Below are positions 1 through 5,456 of a DNA stretch of 7,543 bases, piece by piece. The first letter of the stretch is position 1; every line of letters begins with the position of its first letter. A model generated the notes under the pieces. That model did no database searches. It was not told the origin of the DNA and saw nothing but the letters and a program-made list of their open reading frames with translations. This stretch comes from an uncultured Oscillospiraceae bacterium (GTDB lineage: Bacteria; Bacillota_A; Clostridia; Oscillospirales; Oscillospiraceae): NCBI GenBank assembly GCA_934561335.1, contig CAKTGD010000078.1, positions 1 to 7,543 of the forward strand, given 5' to 3'. The position numbers and the translations under genes were made by a program.

Positions 1-547
1 CCTGCTTGCGCTTGTTGGTCATGGGGCCGTTCTGGCGCTGCTTGGAGTTGCGGAACTTCTCCTTGCCCTGCAGCTGCTCCTTGCCGCGGCGTCCGCTGTG
101 GCTGCCGCTGGTACGCTCGGCCATATCCTGCAATTTCTCGTCGTACTTGTCCAGATTCACGTTGGTGGCCTTGCGGGTATCCACCACCTGCTTCTGGGGC
201 ACGCGGGATACAGGCTTTTGCTCCTGCGCGCCGCCGCCCTGGGCAGGCTTTGCCTGCGCCTGCTGTGGCTGCTTTGACGGCTGAGCTGCCGCCTGAGGCG
301 CGGCCTTTTTAGGCGCGGCCTTCGGCTCCGGCTTGGCGCCCTCGGCAAAAATGGCCGCAATGCTGTCCAGCTGGTTGTGCTGGGTCAGATACTCGAAAAT
401 AAGGCTCAGCTCCCGGTCATCCAGCACCTGCATATGATTCTTGGGGGTCTCGGCATACTTGGTCAAGATCTCCGTCACGTCCTTTGTGGCGATTCCGAAA
501 TCCTTCGCCACCTCATGCACTCTGTATTTGTTTGCTACGCTACCCAA
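1..547 (-). CDS. infB: Translation initiation factor IF-2, N-terminal part (runs off left edge)
   Basis: IF-2 is the GTPase that brings initiator tRNA to the 30S subunit and promotes subunit joining. Only the first 182 residues are in the window; the G domain and tRNA-binding domains lie beyond position 1. Translating the minus strand from 547 gives an IF2_N-type domain at about residues 6-56 (NKYRVHEVAKDFGI, then a short helical stretch). A low-complexity Ala/Pro/Gln/Lys linker covers about residues 67-117. A basic region at about 145-182 contains SGRRGKEQ and NKRKQ. The chosen start is TTG at 545-547, because GGAGG at 557-561 lies 9 bases upstream and no in-frame ATG exists before the conserved KYRVHEVAK. 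It is the last gene of the rimP-nusA-ylxR-ylxQ-infB operon seen here, 59 bases after ylxQ. Family and operon position are clear; the exact start codon is inferred. Confidence 0.93.
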   Translation of the reverse strand, partial: MGSVANKYRVHEVAKDFGIATKDVTEILTKYAETPKNHMQVLDDRELSLIFEYLTQHNQLDSIAAIFAEGAKPEPKAAPKKAAPQAAAQPSKQPQQAQAKPAQGGGAQEQKPVSRVPQKQVVDTRKATNVNLDKYDEKLQDMAERTSGSHSGRRGKEQLQGKEKFRNSKQRQNGPMTNKRKQ

Positions 548-556
548 ATAAAGCCA

Positions 557-561
557 CCTCC
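557..561 (-). promoter_or_regulatory. Shine-Dalgarno site of infB
   Basis: GGAGG on the minus strand, 9 bases before the TTG at 545-547. It decides the infB start, because the reading frame offers no upstream ATG and the nearest ATG (561-563) is in another frame and overlaps this site. Confidence 0.75.
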
Positions 562-606
562 ATCTTAGTGAACGGTGCGCCGGCGGCGCGCCGTGTTTGT
601 TGCTGC

Positions 607-1290
607 TTATTTACCGGGATTTTTCCGGCTTCCCTTGCCGCGCTTCACCGGCAGTGCGCCGGCAAAACGGCTCTGCGGATGCGGTGCGTCCTTCCGCCGT
701 GCACCCGGCTTTCCTTGATTCGATCCGCTCTTTGAAGCGCTGCGCTGCCGCTGCGCAGGCTGCGGTGCGTTTTCACTGCGGCGGGCGGGCCTTTTTGTCC
801 CGTCCTCACGCGATTGCACTGCGGTACGTTCCGTCCTCTGGACTTCCGGAGGACTGTCGCTGTGAACGCGGCGCTTGCCCTGCCGCAGATTCTTCTCATG
901 CCGCAGCTGCTCGGCCCGGCGCTCCATGGCCCGCTGGGCCTTTACGTCCAGCTGTGCCGCCGCCGCGCCGTATTTTTCACTGTCTGCCGCCGCCAGCTTT
1001 TTGACAACGGCCCCGGCAAGACCGATCTCCGTTATGGCGCACATGGCCACGCTGGTGCGGCCCAGCGCACGGCCCAGCGCGTCCTTATCTGCCGGAAGGG
1101 TCAGGCACAGGCAGGCGCCTGCTTCGGCAAAGGAGAAGGCGCGGCGCTGCGAGGACGGCCCCGCATCGGCGGCCACCAGAATAACCCGTGCTTTTTTGGC
1201 CCGGGCGGCCACACCCACCGGCTCCTCTCCGATTTCCACGCGGCCCGCCTTTTTGGCGATGCCCAACAGGGACAGTACCGGCTCGATCAT
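607..1290 (-). CDS. ylxQ: YlxQ-type L7Ae/L30e-family RNA-binding protein with long basic C-terminal tail
   Basis: The protein has 227 residues. Residues 1-105 form an L7Ae/L30e/Gadd45-type domain of the YlxQ kind (start MIEPVLSLLGIAKKAGRV, then a GEE motif near 21-23, VILVAADAGPSSQRR near 36-50, and LGRALGRTS followed by CAITEIGLAGAV). This fold binds kink-turn RNA, but the cellular role of YlxQ in Gram-positives is not settled. Typical YlxQ proteins are about 100 residues. Here residues 106-227 add a tail rich in Arg, Lys, Gln, Ser and Pro, with 32 Lys/Arg against 11 Asp/Glu by my count. It has no hydrophobic core pattern, so it is probably disordered and RNA-binding. The ATG overlaps the ylxR stop as ATGA (1287-1290), implying translational coupling, with GGGAGG a few bases upstream. 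The tail could also have arisen by stop-codon loss, but its frame is open to the natural end just before infB. Confidence 0.88.
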   Translation of the reverse strand: MIEPVLSLLGIAKKAGRVEIGEEPVGVAARAKKARVILVAADAGPSSQRRAFSFAEAGACLCLTLPADKDALGRALGRTSVAMCAITEIGLAGAVVKKLAAADSEKYGAAAAQLDVKAQRAMERRAEQLRHEKNLRQGKRRVHSDSPPEVQRTERTAVQSREDGTKRPARRSENAPQPAQRQRSASKSGSNQGKPGARRKDAPHPQSRFAGALPVKRGKGSRKNPGK

Positions 1291-1565
1291 ACCTCGCCGC
1301 CTCCCATCTGCGCCTCCAGCGCGTTATAGACCTCCTCCGGGATCGCGGTCTCCAGCGCCCGCTCCAGCGCCCGGGATTTGCGGGCCTTTTTCAGGCACGC
1401 CACATCGCGGCAGACGTAAGCGCCGCGGCCCGAGACCTTCCCCCGGCCATCCAGCTGAATGCCGCCCTCGGGGGTGCGTACCACCCGCAGCAGCTCTTTT
1501 TTATCCTTCATCTCCCGGCAGCCGACACATTGGCGCTGCGGGATCTTCCGGGGTTTGACCGCCAT
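1287..1565 (-). CDS. ylxR: YlxR (RnpM) family small RNA/nucleic-acid-associated protein
   Basis: A 92-residue protein of the YlxR family (DUF448), which lies between nusA and infB in most Firmicutes. It shows RQCVGCRE at 11-18, then KKELLRVVRTPEGG, and the hallmark GRGAYVC at 46-52 followed by a basic helix (CLKKARKSRALERAL). Four cysteines (13, 16, 52, 57) are present. From the literature as I recall it, the Bacillus homologue has been reported as a modulator of RNase P (RnpM) and as a nucleoid-associated regulator; neither is shown by this sequence. I chose ATG at 1563-1565 rather than the upstream in-frame GTG at 1572-1574, because the GTG overlaps the AAGGAGG ribosome binding site. It sits 24 bases after nusA and overlaps ylxQ by 4 bases. 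Confidence 0.93.
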   Translation of the reverse strand: MAVKPRKIPQRQCVGCREMKDKKELLRVVRTPEGGIQLDGRGKVSGRGAYVCRDVACLKKARKSRALERALETAIPEEVYNALEAQMGGGEV

Positions 1566-1573
1566 ACCGGCCA

Positions 1574-1580
1574 CCTCCTT
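1574..1580 (-). promoter_or_regulatory. Shine-Dalgarno site of ylxR
   Basis: A full AAGGAGG lies 8 bases before the ATG at 1563-1565. An upstream in-frame GTG (1572-1574) overlaps this site, so the ATG is the real start and the protein is 92 residues, not 95. Confidence 0.85.
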
Positions 1581-1589
1581 GGTCTACGA

Positions 1590-2648
1590 TTATGCCTCGC
1601 TGTAAGATGCGGGCTTGATGTCGATCTTATAGCCGGTCAGGCGTGCGGCCAGACGGGCGTTCTGTCCCTCCTTGCCGATGGCAAGGCTCAGCTGGTCGTC
1701 GGGCACCACTACGCGGCAGGACTTACCCTCGTCCGCCAGAGCGACCTCCAGCACGTCGGCCGGGGCCAAAGCCGCGGCGATAAACGCGGCGGGATCCTCG
1801 CTGTACTTGATAATATCGATCTTCTCGCCCCGCAGCTCTTCCACGATGGCGTTGACGCGCTGACCCCGCTGACCCACGCAGGCGCCGATGGGATCGATGT
1901 TCTCATCCTCGGACCACACGGCCATCTTGGTGCGGTTGCCCGCCTCACGGGCAATGGAGCGGATCTCCACGCTGCCGTCGTAGATCTCGGGAACCTCCAG
2001 CTCGAACAGGCGCTTGACAAGGCCGGGATGGGTGCGGGAAATCAGCACCTGAGGTCCCCGGGTGGTACGGCGTACCTCTACCAGATAGACCTTGACCATC
2101 TGCCCCTCGGTCAGCGTCTCGCCGGGCACCTGCTCATTCTGGGTCAGCACGGCGTCGGTGCTCTCGTTGCCGGTGCCGATCTTCAGGATCACATTGCCGT
2201 TGCGGGGGTCAATCCGCGTTACGGTACCGGTCAGGATCTCGTGCTGCTTGGAGCCCCACTCGTCATAGATCATACCGTGCTCAGCTTCCCGCAGCCCCTG
2301 AATGATGACCTGCTTGCCGTTTCCGGCGGCGATACGGCCAAATTCCACATTTTCCACAGGGATATTCACAATGCCGCCCAGCTCAGCCTTGGCGCTGCGC
2401 TTGCGGGCATCCTCCAGAGAGATCTCATTGGCGGGGTCCATGACCTCCTCCACGACCTCCTTCTGCACATACATCCGCAGATCGTGCTTATCCTCGTCCA
2501 CATCCACGATCACGTTTTCCACGCCGTCATGGTCGCGCTTGTAGGCGGTGGTCAGGGCCTGAATGATTTTGCCCATCATGAAGTTCTGGGGAATGCCCCG
2601 TTCCTTCTCCAGCATGGCCAGCGCCGCAAAAATCTCATCACATTTCAT
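1590..2648 (-). CDS. nusA: Transcription termination/antitermination factor NusA
   Basis: A 352-residue NusA, which binds RNA polymerase near the RNA exit channel and promotes pausing, hairpin-dependent termination and antitermination complexes. Domain order: N-terminal RNAP-binding domain about 1-130 (MKCDEIFAALAMLEKERGIP; AYKRDHDG near 36-42), S1 domain about 135-200 (HEILTGTVTRIDPRNGNVIL), KH1 about 205-280 with VGQRGQRV at 258-265, and KH2 about 285-350 with AIGKEGQNARLAARLTGY at 323-340. It ends soon after KH2, so it lacks the two acidic C-terminal repeats of enterobacterial NusA, as is normal for Firmicutes. ATG at 2646-2648 has AGGAG about 8 bases upstream, and the gap after rimP is 34 bases. 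Because NusA stimulates hairpin termination, the terminator-like hairpin in the rimP leader is a candidate autoregulatory target. Confidence 0.98.
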   Translation of the reverse strand: MKCDEIFAALAMLEKERGIPQNFMMGKIIQALTTAYKRDHDGVENVIVDVDEDKHDLRMYVQKEVVEEVMDPANEISLEDARKRSAKAELGGIVNIPVENVEFGRIAAGNGKQVIIQGLREAEHGMIYDEWGSKQHEILTGTVTRIDPRNGNVILKIGTGNESTDAVLTQNEQVPGETLTEGQMVKVYLVEVRRTTRGPQVLISRTHPGLVKRLFELEVPEIYDGSVEIRSIAREAGNRTKMAVWSEDENIDPIGACVGQRGQRVNAIVEELRGEKIDIIKYSEDPAAFIAAALAPADVLEVALADEGKSCRVVVPDDQLSLAIGKEGQNARLAARLTGYKIDIKPASYSEA

Positions 2649-2682
2649 GATTCAAACTCCTTCTATCTCAAGCGAAACTTCT

Positions 2683-3141
2683 TTAAAACTCTATCCGCAG
2701 GCGCACCAGCGCCACCTCGGCCTTTTCAAACCGCACCGGCTCGGCGCCGCCCATGTCCAGCAGCACCGCGCCATCCTCGTAGCCGGCCAGCACACCGGCG
2801 AACTCCTTGCGTCCGTCCCGGTTTTTATAGGTCTTGACCAGCACGGGGCTGCCCATGAAACGGGCAAAGTCGCCGGGGCGCTTCAGCTGCCGCTCGGCTC
2901 CGGCGGAGGACACCTCGAACATGTAGCTGGATTCGATGGGGTCGGCCTCGTCCAACAGGTCGCTGACCTTCCGGCTGACAGCCTCGCAGTCCAGAATATC
3001 CACGCCGCCCTCTTTATCCAGATACAGCCGCAGATACCACTGGCCGGCCTCGCGGATGTACTCCACATCCCAAAGCGCGCAGCCGTTTTCTTTTGCCACA
3101 GGCTCCGCCAGCTCCCACACGATGTCAGTGACTTTTTTCAT
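2683..3141 (-). CDS. rimP: Ribosome maturation factor RimP
   Basis: A 152-residue RimP (YlxS), a cytoplasmic factor that assists late 30S subunit assembly. The N-terminal alpha/beta domain (about 1-82) carries CALWDVEYIREAGQWYLRLY, DILDCEAVSRKVSDLLDEADPI and the domain-boundary motif VSSAG at 77-81. A C-terminal SH3-like domain (about 85-150) carries RPGDFARFMGSPVLVKTY and KEFAGVLAGYEDG. Length fits the family. I chose ATG at 3139-3141. The frame extends upstream to a TTG at 3202-3204, but that codon lies in the T run of the leader hairpin and would add 21 residues with no family counterpart, whereas GAGGGA lies just before the ATG. It is the first gene of the rimP-nusA-ylxR-ylxQ-infB operon. 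Confidence 0.95.
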   Translation of the reverse strand: MKKVTDIVWELAEPVAKENGCALWDVEYIREAGQWYLRLYLDKEGGVDILDCEAVSRKVSDLLDEADPIESSYMFEVSSAGAERQLKRPGDFARFMGSPVLVKTYKNRDGRKEFAGVLAGYEDGAVLLDMGGAEPVRFEKAEVALVRLRIEF

Positions 3142-3146
3142 AGCGT

Positions 3147-3152
3147 CCCTCG
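3147..3152 (-). promoter_or_regulatory. Shine-Dalgarno site of rimP
   Basis: GAGGGA on the minus strand, 5 bases before the ATG at 3139-3141. It supports the shorter 152-residue RimP over the upstream TTG start. Confidence 0.6.
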
Positions 3153-3200
3153 CTTCATATCTCAATGTTTTCCGAATTTTTAAGAAACGGATTTTGCTCA

Positions 3201-3229
3201 ACAAAAAGAGCGGACAGAACGTCCACTCT
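3201..3229 (-). terminator. Terminator-like hairpin in the rimP leader, possible attenuator
   Basis: On the minus strand AGAGTGGAC (3221-3229) pairs with GTCCGCTCT (3207-3215) around a 5-base loop. This makes a 9-bp stem with one G-T pair, followed at once by TTTTTGTT. It has the form of an intrinsic terminator but lies between the possible rimP promoter and the rimP start, about 65 bases upstream of the ATG, so it would cut short the operon's own transcript. I recall that the Bacillus nusA operon is reported to be autoregulated by NusA-dependent attenuation in its leader; applying that here is inference. I see no competing antiterminator helix, which is compatible with a factor-dependent mechanism. 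Confidence 0.65.
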
Positions 3230-3239
3230 CAGTCAACAC

Positions 3240-3256
3240 ATACTACCATGTAGTAT
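3240..3256. promoter_or_regulatory. Perfect 7-bp inverted repeat, possible operator at the rimP promoter
   Basis: ATACTAC-cat-GTAGTAT is a perfect 7+7 inverted repeat with a 3-base spacer, in an AT-rich island. It overlaps the end of the candidate -10 box and the expected transcription start of the rimP operon, the place where a dimeric repressor would block transcription. The TGTAGTA half-site resembles operators of the BlaI/MecI/CopY group, but the centre spacing differs by one base, so the protein that would bind is not known. Confidence 0.5.
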
Positions 3257-3283
3257 AGTACCATATTCATAGGGGGATTGCAA
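3255..3283 (-). promoter_or_regulatory. Candidate sigma-A promoter of the rimP-nusA-infB operon
   Basis: On the minus strand TTGCAA (3278-3283) is separated by exactly 17 bases from TACTAT (3255-3260); each hexamer matches consensus at four of six positions. An alternative -10 is TATACT at 3252-3257, five of six, but it has no good -35. Transcription would start near 3245-3248, giving a leader of roughly 105 bases. Its placement after the double terminator and before rimP supports it. Confidence 0.45.
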
Positions 3284-3296
3284 GAGGTTTTTACCG

Positions 3297-3335
3297 AAAA
3301 AAACGCTTAAAAAGGGCGGTTATGTGCCGCTTTTT
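3297..3335 (-). terminator. Second hairpin with T runs downstream of the cysteine desulfidase gene
   Basis: On the minus strand AAAAAGCGG (3327-3335) pairs with CCGC plus TTTTT (3309-3319, a two-base CC bulge) around a 7-base loop. It is followed by AAGCG and seven T (3297-3303). This U-rich element complements the upstream GC-rich hairpin at 3347-3380, which has no T tract of its own. Confidence 0.65.
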
Positions 3336-3346
3336 CGACAGAATGC

Positions 3347-3380
3347 GTATCAGGCGGGCCGATTTCGGCCCGCCTGATAC
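3347..3380 (-). terminator. Perfect 14-bp GC-rich hairpin after the cysteine desulfidase gene
   Basis: GTATCAGGCGGGCC (3347-3360) and GGCCCGCCTGATAC (3367-3380) form a perfect 14-bp inverted repeat with a 6-base loop, starting 28 bases after the stop codon. The minus-strand sequence after it (GCATTCTGTCG) is only weakly T-rich, so it probably acts with the next hairpin (3297-3335) as a tandem terminator or as an RNA 3'-end stabiliser. Confidence 0.7.
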
Positions 3381-3408
3381 TGCTTTGCAGAATTTGTGCC
3401 GGTTTATT

Positions 3409-4680
3409 TTACTCTGTCATGATCTTCAGGATCACGCGGTCGGTCTCCCGCATACCCTGGGCGGCCAGCACGCCCACGTTGCGGATGGTATCCTCCACGT
3501 TGGCGCCCAGAATGCCGTGGCCGGGCTGGAAGTTGTTGCCGCCCAGATACATGTTGTAGCCCAGGATGCCGCACTCGACGCCCATGGCGATCTTGCTGGC
3601 GCAGCTGGCCTTGGCACCGTCGCAGATGCAGCCGGAAATCATGGCCACCGCGTTTTCCAGCGTGTGGCTGATGCCGTCATAGTCCGCGCCGCGCAGCCAT
3701 GCGATGCCGCAGCCTGCGCCCACGCCGGCGCTTACCGCGCCGCAGTAGGCGCTGAGGCGGCCGATGCCGGTTTTCTGGTGAATGGTGATCAGGTCGCTGA
3801 GGCACACAGCGCGCAGGATCTTCTCGTCGTCCGCGCCCATGAGCTTGCCGTATTTCCATACGGGTACGGAGGCGGTGATGCCCTGATTGCCGGAGCCGGA
3901 GCAGATGACCACCGGCATCTCGCAGCCGTTCATGCGGGCGTCAGACCCGGCGGCGGCCCAAGCGCGGGCCTGCGTCTCCATATTGTCGCTGCTTTGCAGC
4001 AGAGTGGAACCGATGTTGGCGCCCCAGCTGTTGCGCAGACCCTCCTCGGCAATGGCGGTGTTGCAGGCGATCTGCCTGCCGATGATGGGTTCGATGGTGG
4101 ACAGGGGTACCGTTTCGGCAAAGGTGATGATGTCCTTGACGTTGAGAACGCTCTTGTCCTGCAAATTGTCCTCCGCGTTGGCGGTAACGGGCTTTTCCAG
4201 CAGAACCTCGCCGTCCTTTTCAATATAGATGATGTTGGTGTGGTTGTTGGCCACCCGCACGGCGGCGGTGTGTCCCTCACGCTTGCCGTGCAGGAAAATA
4301 TCCAGCAGGCAGGGGGTCTCGGGGCATGTGACCTTGATGGGTGTGGCATCCAGATAGCCCTGGATGGCGGCTGCGTCATCTTCTGTGACGTTGGCAATTA
4401 CCTGCAATTCCGCGTCCGCATCGCCTGCCACAATACCTACTGCGATGGCAGCGTCGATGCCGCGACGGCCATCGGTATTGGGGACGACCACAGATTTCAC
4501 GTTCTTGAGGATGTTGCCGCTGACCTCGGCCAGCACTTCTTCCGGTTTTCCGCCCAGCACCTCGCGCAGCTTGGCAGCACAGTACGCGACAGCGATGGGC
4601 TCTGTACACCCGGTAGCCAGCAGGAGCTCTTCCTGCAGGATAGCCGTATAAGCGGCCATCGTTTTCTCATTCAACATCAT
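3409..4680 (-). CDS. L-cysteine desulfidase / serine dehydratase alpha-family Fe-S enzyme (CyuA/YhaM-like)
   Basis: A 423-residue cytoplasmic protein of the UPF0597/YhaM (CyuA) family, related to the alpha part of Fe-S L-serine dehydratase. Known members break down L-cysteine to pyruvate, ammonia and sulfide with an oxygen-sensitive 4Fe-4S cluster. Visible family features are ATGCTEPIAVAYCAA at 22-36 (with Cys25), GNILKNVKSVVVPNT at 55-69, the glycine loop GSGNQG at 262-267, and a C-terminal cysteine set at 313, 324, 351, 353 and 360 (CICDGAKASCASK). This set should supply the cluster ligands. The length is normal for the family. Two adjacent ATGs (4678-4680 and 4675-4677) fit the GGAG at 4687-4690; I took the first. 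It follows the dCMP deaminase by 75 bases with no clear terminator or promoter between, so the two are probably co-transcribed. Activity on serine rather than cysteine cannot be excluded. Confidence 0.9.
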   Translation of the reverse strand: MMLNEKTMAAYTAILQEELLLATGCTEPIAVAYCAAKLREVLGGKPEEVLAEVSGNILKNVKSVVVPNTDGRRGIDAAIAVGIVAGDADAELQVIANVTEDDAAAIQGYLDATPIKVTCPETPCLLDIFLHGKREGHTAAVRVANNHTNIIYIEKDGEVLLEKPVTANAEDNLQDKSVLNVKDIITFAETVPLSTIEPIIGRQIACNTAIAEEGLRNSWGANIGSTLLQSSDNMETQARAWAAAGSDARMNGCEMPVVICSGSGNQGITASVPVWKYGKLMGADDEKILRAVCLSDLITIHQKTGIGRLSAYCGAVSAGVGAGCGIAWLRGADYDGISHTLENAVAMISGCICDGAKASCASKIAMGVECGILGYNMYLGGNNFQPGHGILGANVEDTIRNVGVLAAQGMRETDRVILKIMTE

Positions 4681-4755
4681 GACATTCTCCTTTAACTTAC
4701 TTTTTTATATGCATCCGGCGCTGGGCCGGAAATTGCCCGGTTCCTGAAGGGACGC

Positions 4756-5241
4756 TTACACCTTCTGCGCGGGAATATCGTCCTCCAGCTCTACCCAGTC
4801 CTGCACGTCCACCACAGAGAAGTCCCGCTCCGTCTGGCGGATGACCACCTTGGAAAGACCTGCGTTGATCACCAGCCGCCGGCACATGGCGCAGGACGTG
4901 GCGTCATGCAGCAGTTCGCCCGTCTGGGCGTTGCGGCCCACCAGATACAGCGTTCCGCCCACCATGTCCCGCCGCGCCGCGGAGATGATGGCGTTGGCCT
5001 CGGCATGGACGCTGCGGCACAGCTCGTACCGCTCGCCTCGGGGCACCTGCATGGCCTCGCGGGTGCAAAAGCCCATGTCCACACAGTTGCGCCGTCCGCG
5101 CGGCGCACCGTTATAGCCGGTGGAGATGATCTCGTCGTTCTTCACGATAATGGCGCCGAATACCCGCCGCAGGCAGGTGGCGCGCTCCAGCACGGTCTCG
5201 GCAATGTTCAGGTAGTAGTTTTCCTTGCTGATTCGCTCCAT
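4756..5241 (-). CDS. Deoxycytidylate (dCMP) deaminase, ComEB-like
   Basis: A 161-residue zinc enzyme of the cytidine/deoxycytidylate deaminase superfamily. It should convert dCMP to dUMP, feeding thymidylate synthesis. It shows GYNGAPRGRRNC at 42-53 (nucleotide-binding region), the catalytic VHAEANAI at 78-85 (His79 zinc ligand, Glu81 proton shuttle) and SCAMCRRLVINAGL at 116-129 (Cys117 and Cys120 zinc ligands). The usual Pro before the first cysteine (PCxxC) is Ser here; the ligands themselves are intact. Cys53, Cys59 and Cys75 may form the extra metal site seen in some dCMP deaminases. Bacillus ComEB is a longer homologue. The ATG at 5239-5241 has TAAGGAG 8 bases upstream and a near-consensus promoter 40 bases upstream. 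It is probably the first gene of a two-gene unit with the cysteine desulfidase; no metabolic link between them is obvious. Confidence 0.93.
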   Translation of the reverse strand: MERISKENYYLNIAETVLERATCLRRVFGAIIVKNDEIISTGYNGAPRGRRNCVDMGFCTREAMQVPRGERYELCRSVHAEANAIISAARRDMVGGTLYLVGRNAQTGELLHDATSCAMCRRLVINAGLSKVVIRQTERDFSVVDVQDWVELEDDIPAQKV

Positions 5242-5280
5242 GGCGGCTTCTCCTTACGACACGATTTTTTATCTAACCTG

Positions 5281-5309
5281 ATTATAGCCTGTTTTAGGGG
5301 ATGGTTCAA
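5281..5309 (-). promoter_or_regulatory. Strong sigma-A type promoter of the dCMP deaminase gene
   Basis: On the minus strand TTGAAC (5304-5309) stands exactly 17 bases from a perfect TATAAT (5281-5286). AT-rich sequence at about 5326-5365 lies upstream and could act as an UP element. Transcription should begin near 5274, leaving a leader of about 33 bases with the TAAGGAG site at 5250-5256. Confidence 0.8.
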
Positions 5310-5395
5310 TAAAGAGCACTGCTGCGATTTTCACAAAAATTTGCGGTGATTTTTGAAGAAAATGTCGAAAGATAAGACGCCATGCTGACACGAAA

Positions 5396-5442
5396 GACCG
5401 CCTGCCGCCGGAAAAGAAATGCTTCTCCGGTGGCAGGCGGCC
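5396..5442 (-). terminator. Large GC-rich hairpin after the DHHW gene
   Basis: CCGCCTGCCGCCGGAAAAG (5398-5416) pairs with CTTCTCCGGTGGCAGGCGG (5422-5440). This gives a 19-bp stem with a 5-base loop; read on the minus strand it has one A-C mismatch and one G-T pair. It begins 17 bases after the stop codon and is followed on the minus strand by TCTTTCG, a weak T tract. It most likely ends the acyltransferase/DHHW transcript. No plus-strand gene reads into it. Confidence 0.75.
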
Positions 5443-5456
5443 AAAGAACGGCCCTG

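Noticed and set aside
577..593. GC-only inverted repeats between ylxQ and infB (GCGCC-GGC-GGCGC)
   Set aside because: Short, low-complexity GC palindrome with no T tract; such repeats are expected by chance in DNA of this composition. A weak intercistronic hairpin is possible but not supported.
645..899. 84-codon minus-strand frame inside ylxQ
   Set aside because: It is a different frame across the basic tail of ylxQ with no ribosome binding site; the long ylxQ frame explains the region.
1188..2837. 549-codon open frame on the plus strand
   Set aside because: It is the antisense shadow of nusA and its neighbours in GC-rich DNA; the opposite strand encodes unmistakable NusA domains, and the plus-strand translation has no recognisable family features.
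3142..3204. 21-residue N-terminal extension of RimP from a TTG at 3202-3204
   Set aside because: The TTG lies in the T run of the leader hairpin, the extension has no counterpart in RimP proteins, and a better ribosome binding site precedes the ATG at 3139-3141.
3322..4695. 457-codon open frame on the plus strand
   Set aside because: Antisense shadow of the cysteine desulfidase gene; it crosses the terminator region and both gene ends and shows no domain.
4715..4729. CCGGC-loop-GCCGG inverted repeat between the deaminase and desulfidase genes
   Set aside because: The stem is only 5 bp and is followed by an A tract, not a T tract, on the transcribed strand, so it is not an intrinsic terminator.
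4697..4885. 62-codon minus-strand frame between the deaminase and desulfidase genes
   Set aside because: It mostly overlaps the 3' end of the deaminase gene in another frame, has no clear ribosome binding site and its product has no recognisable feature.
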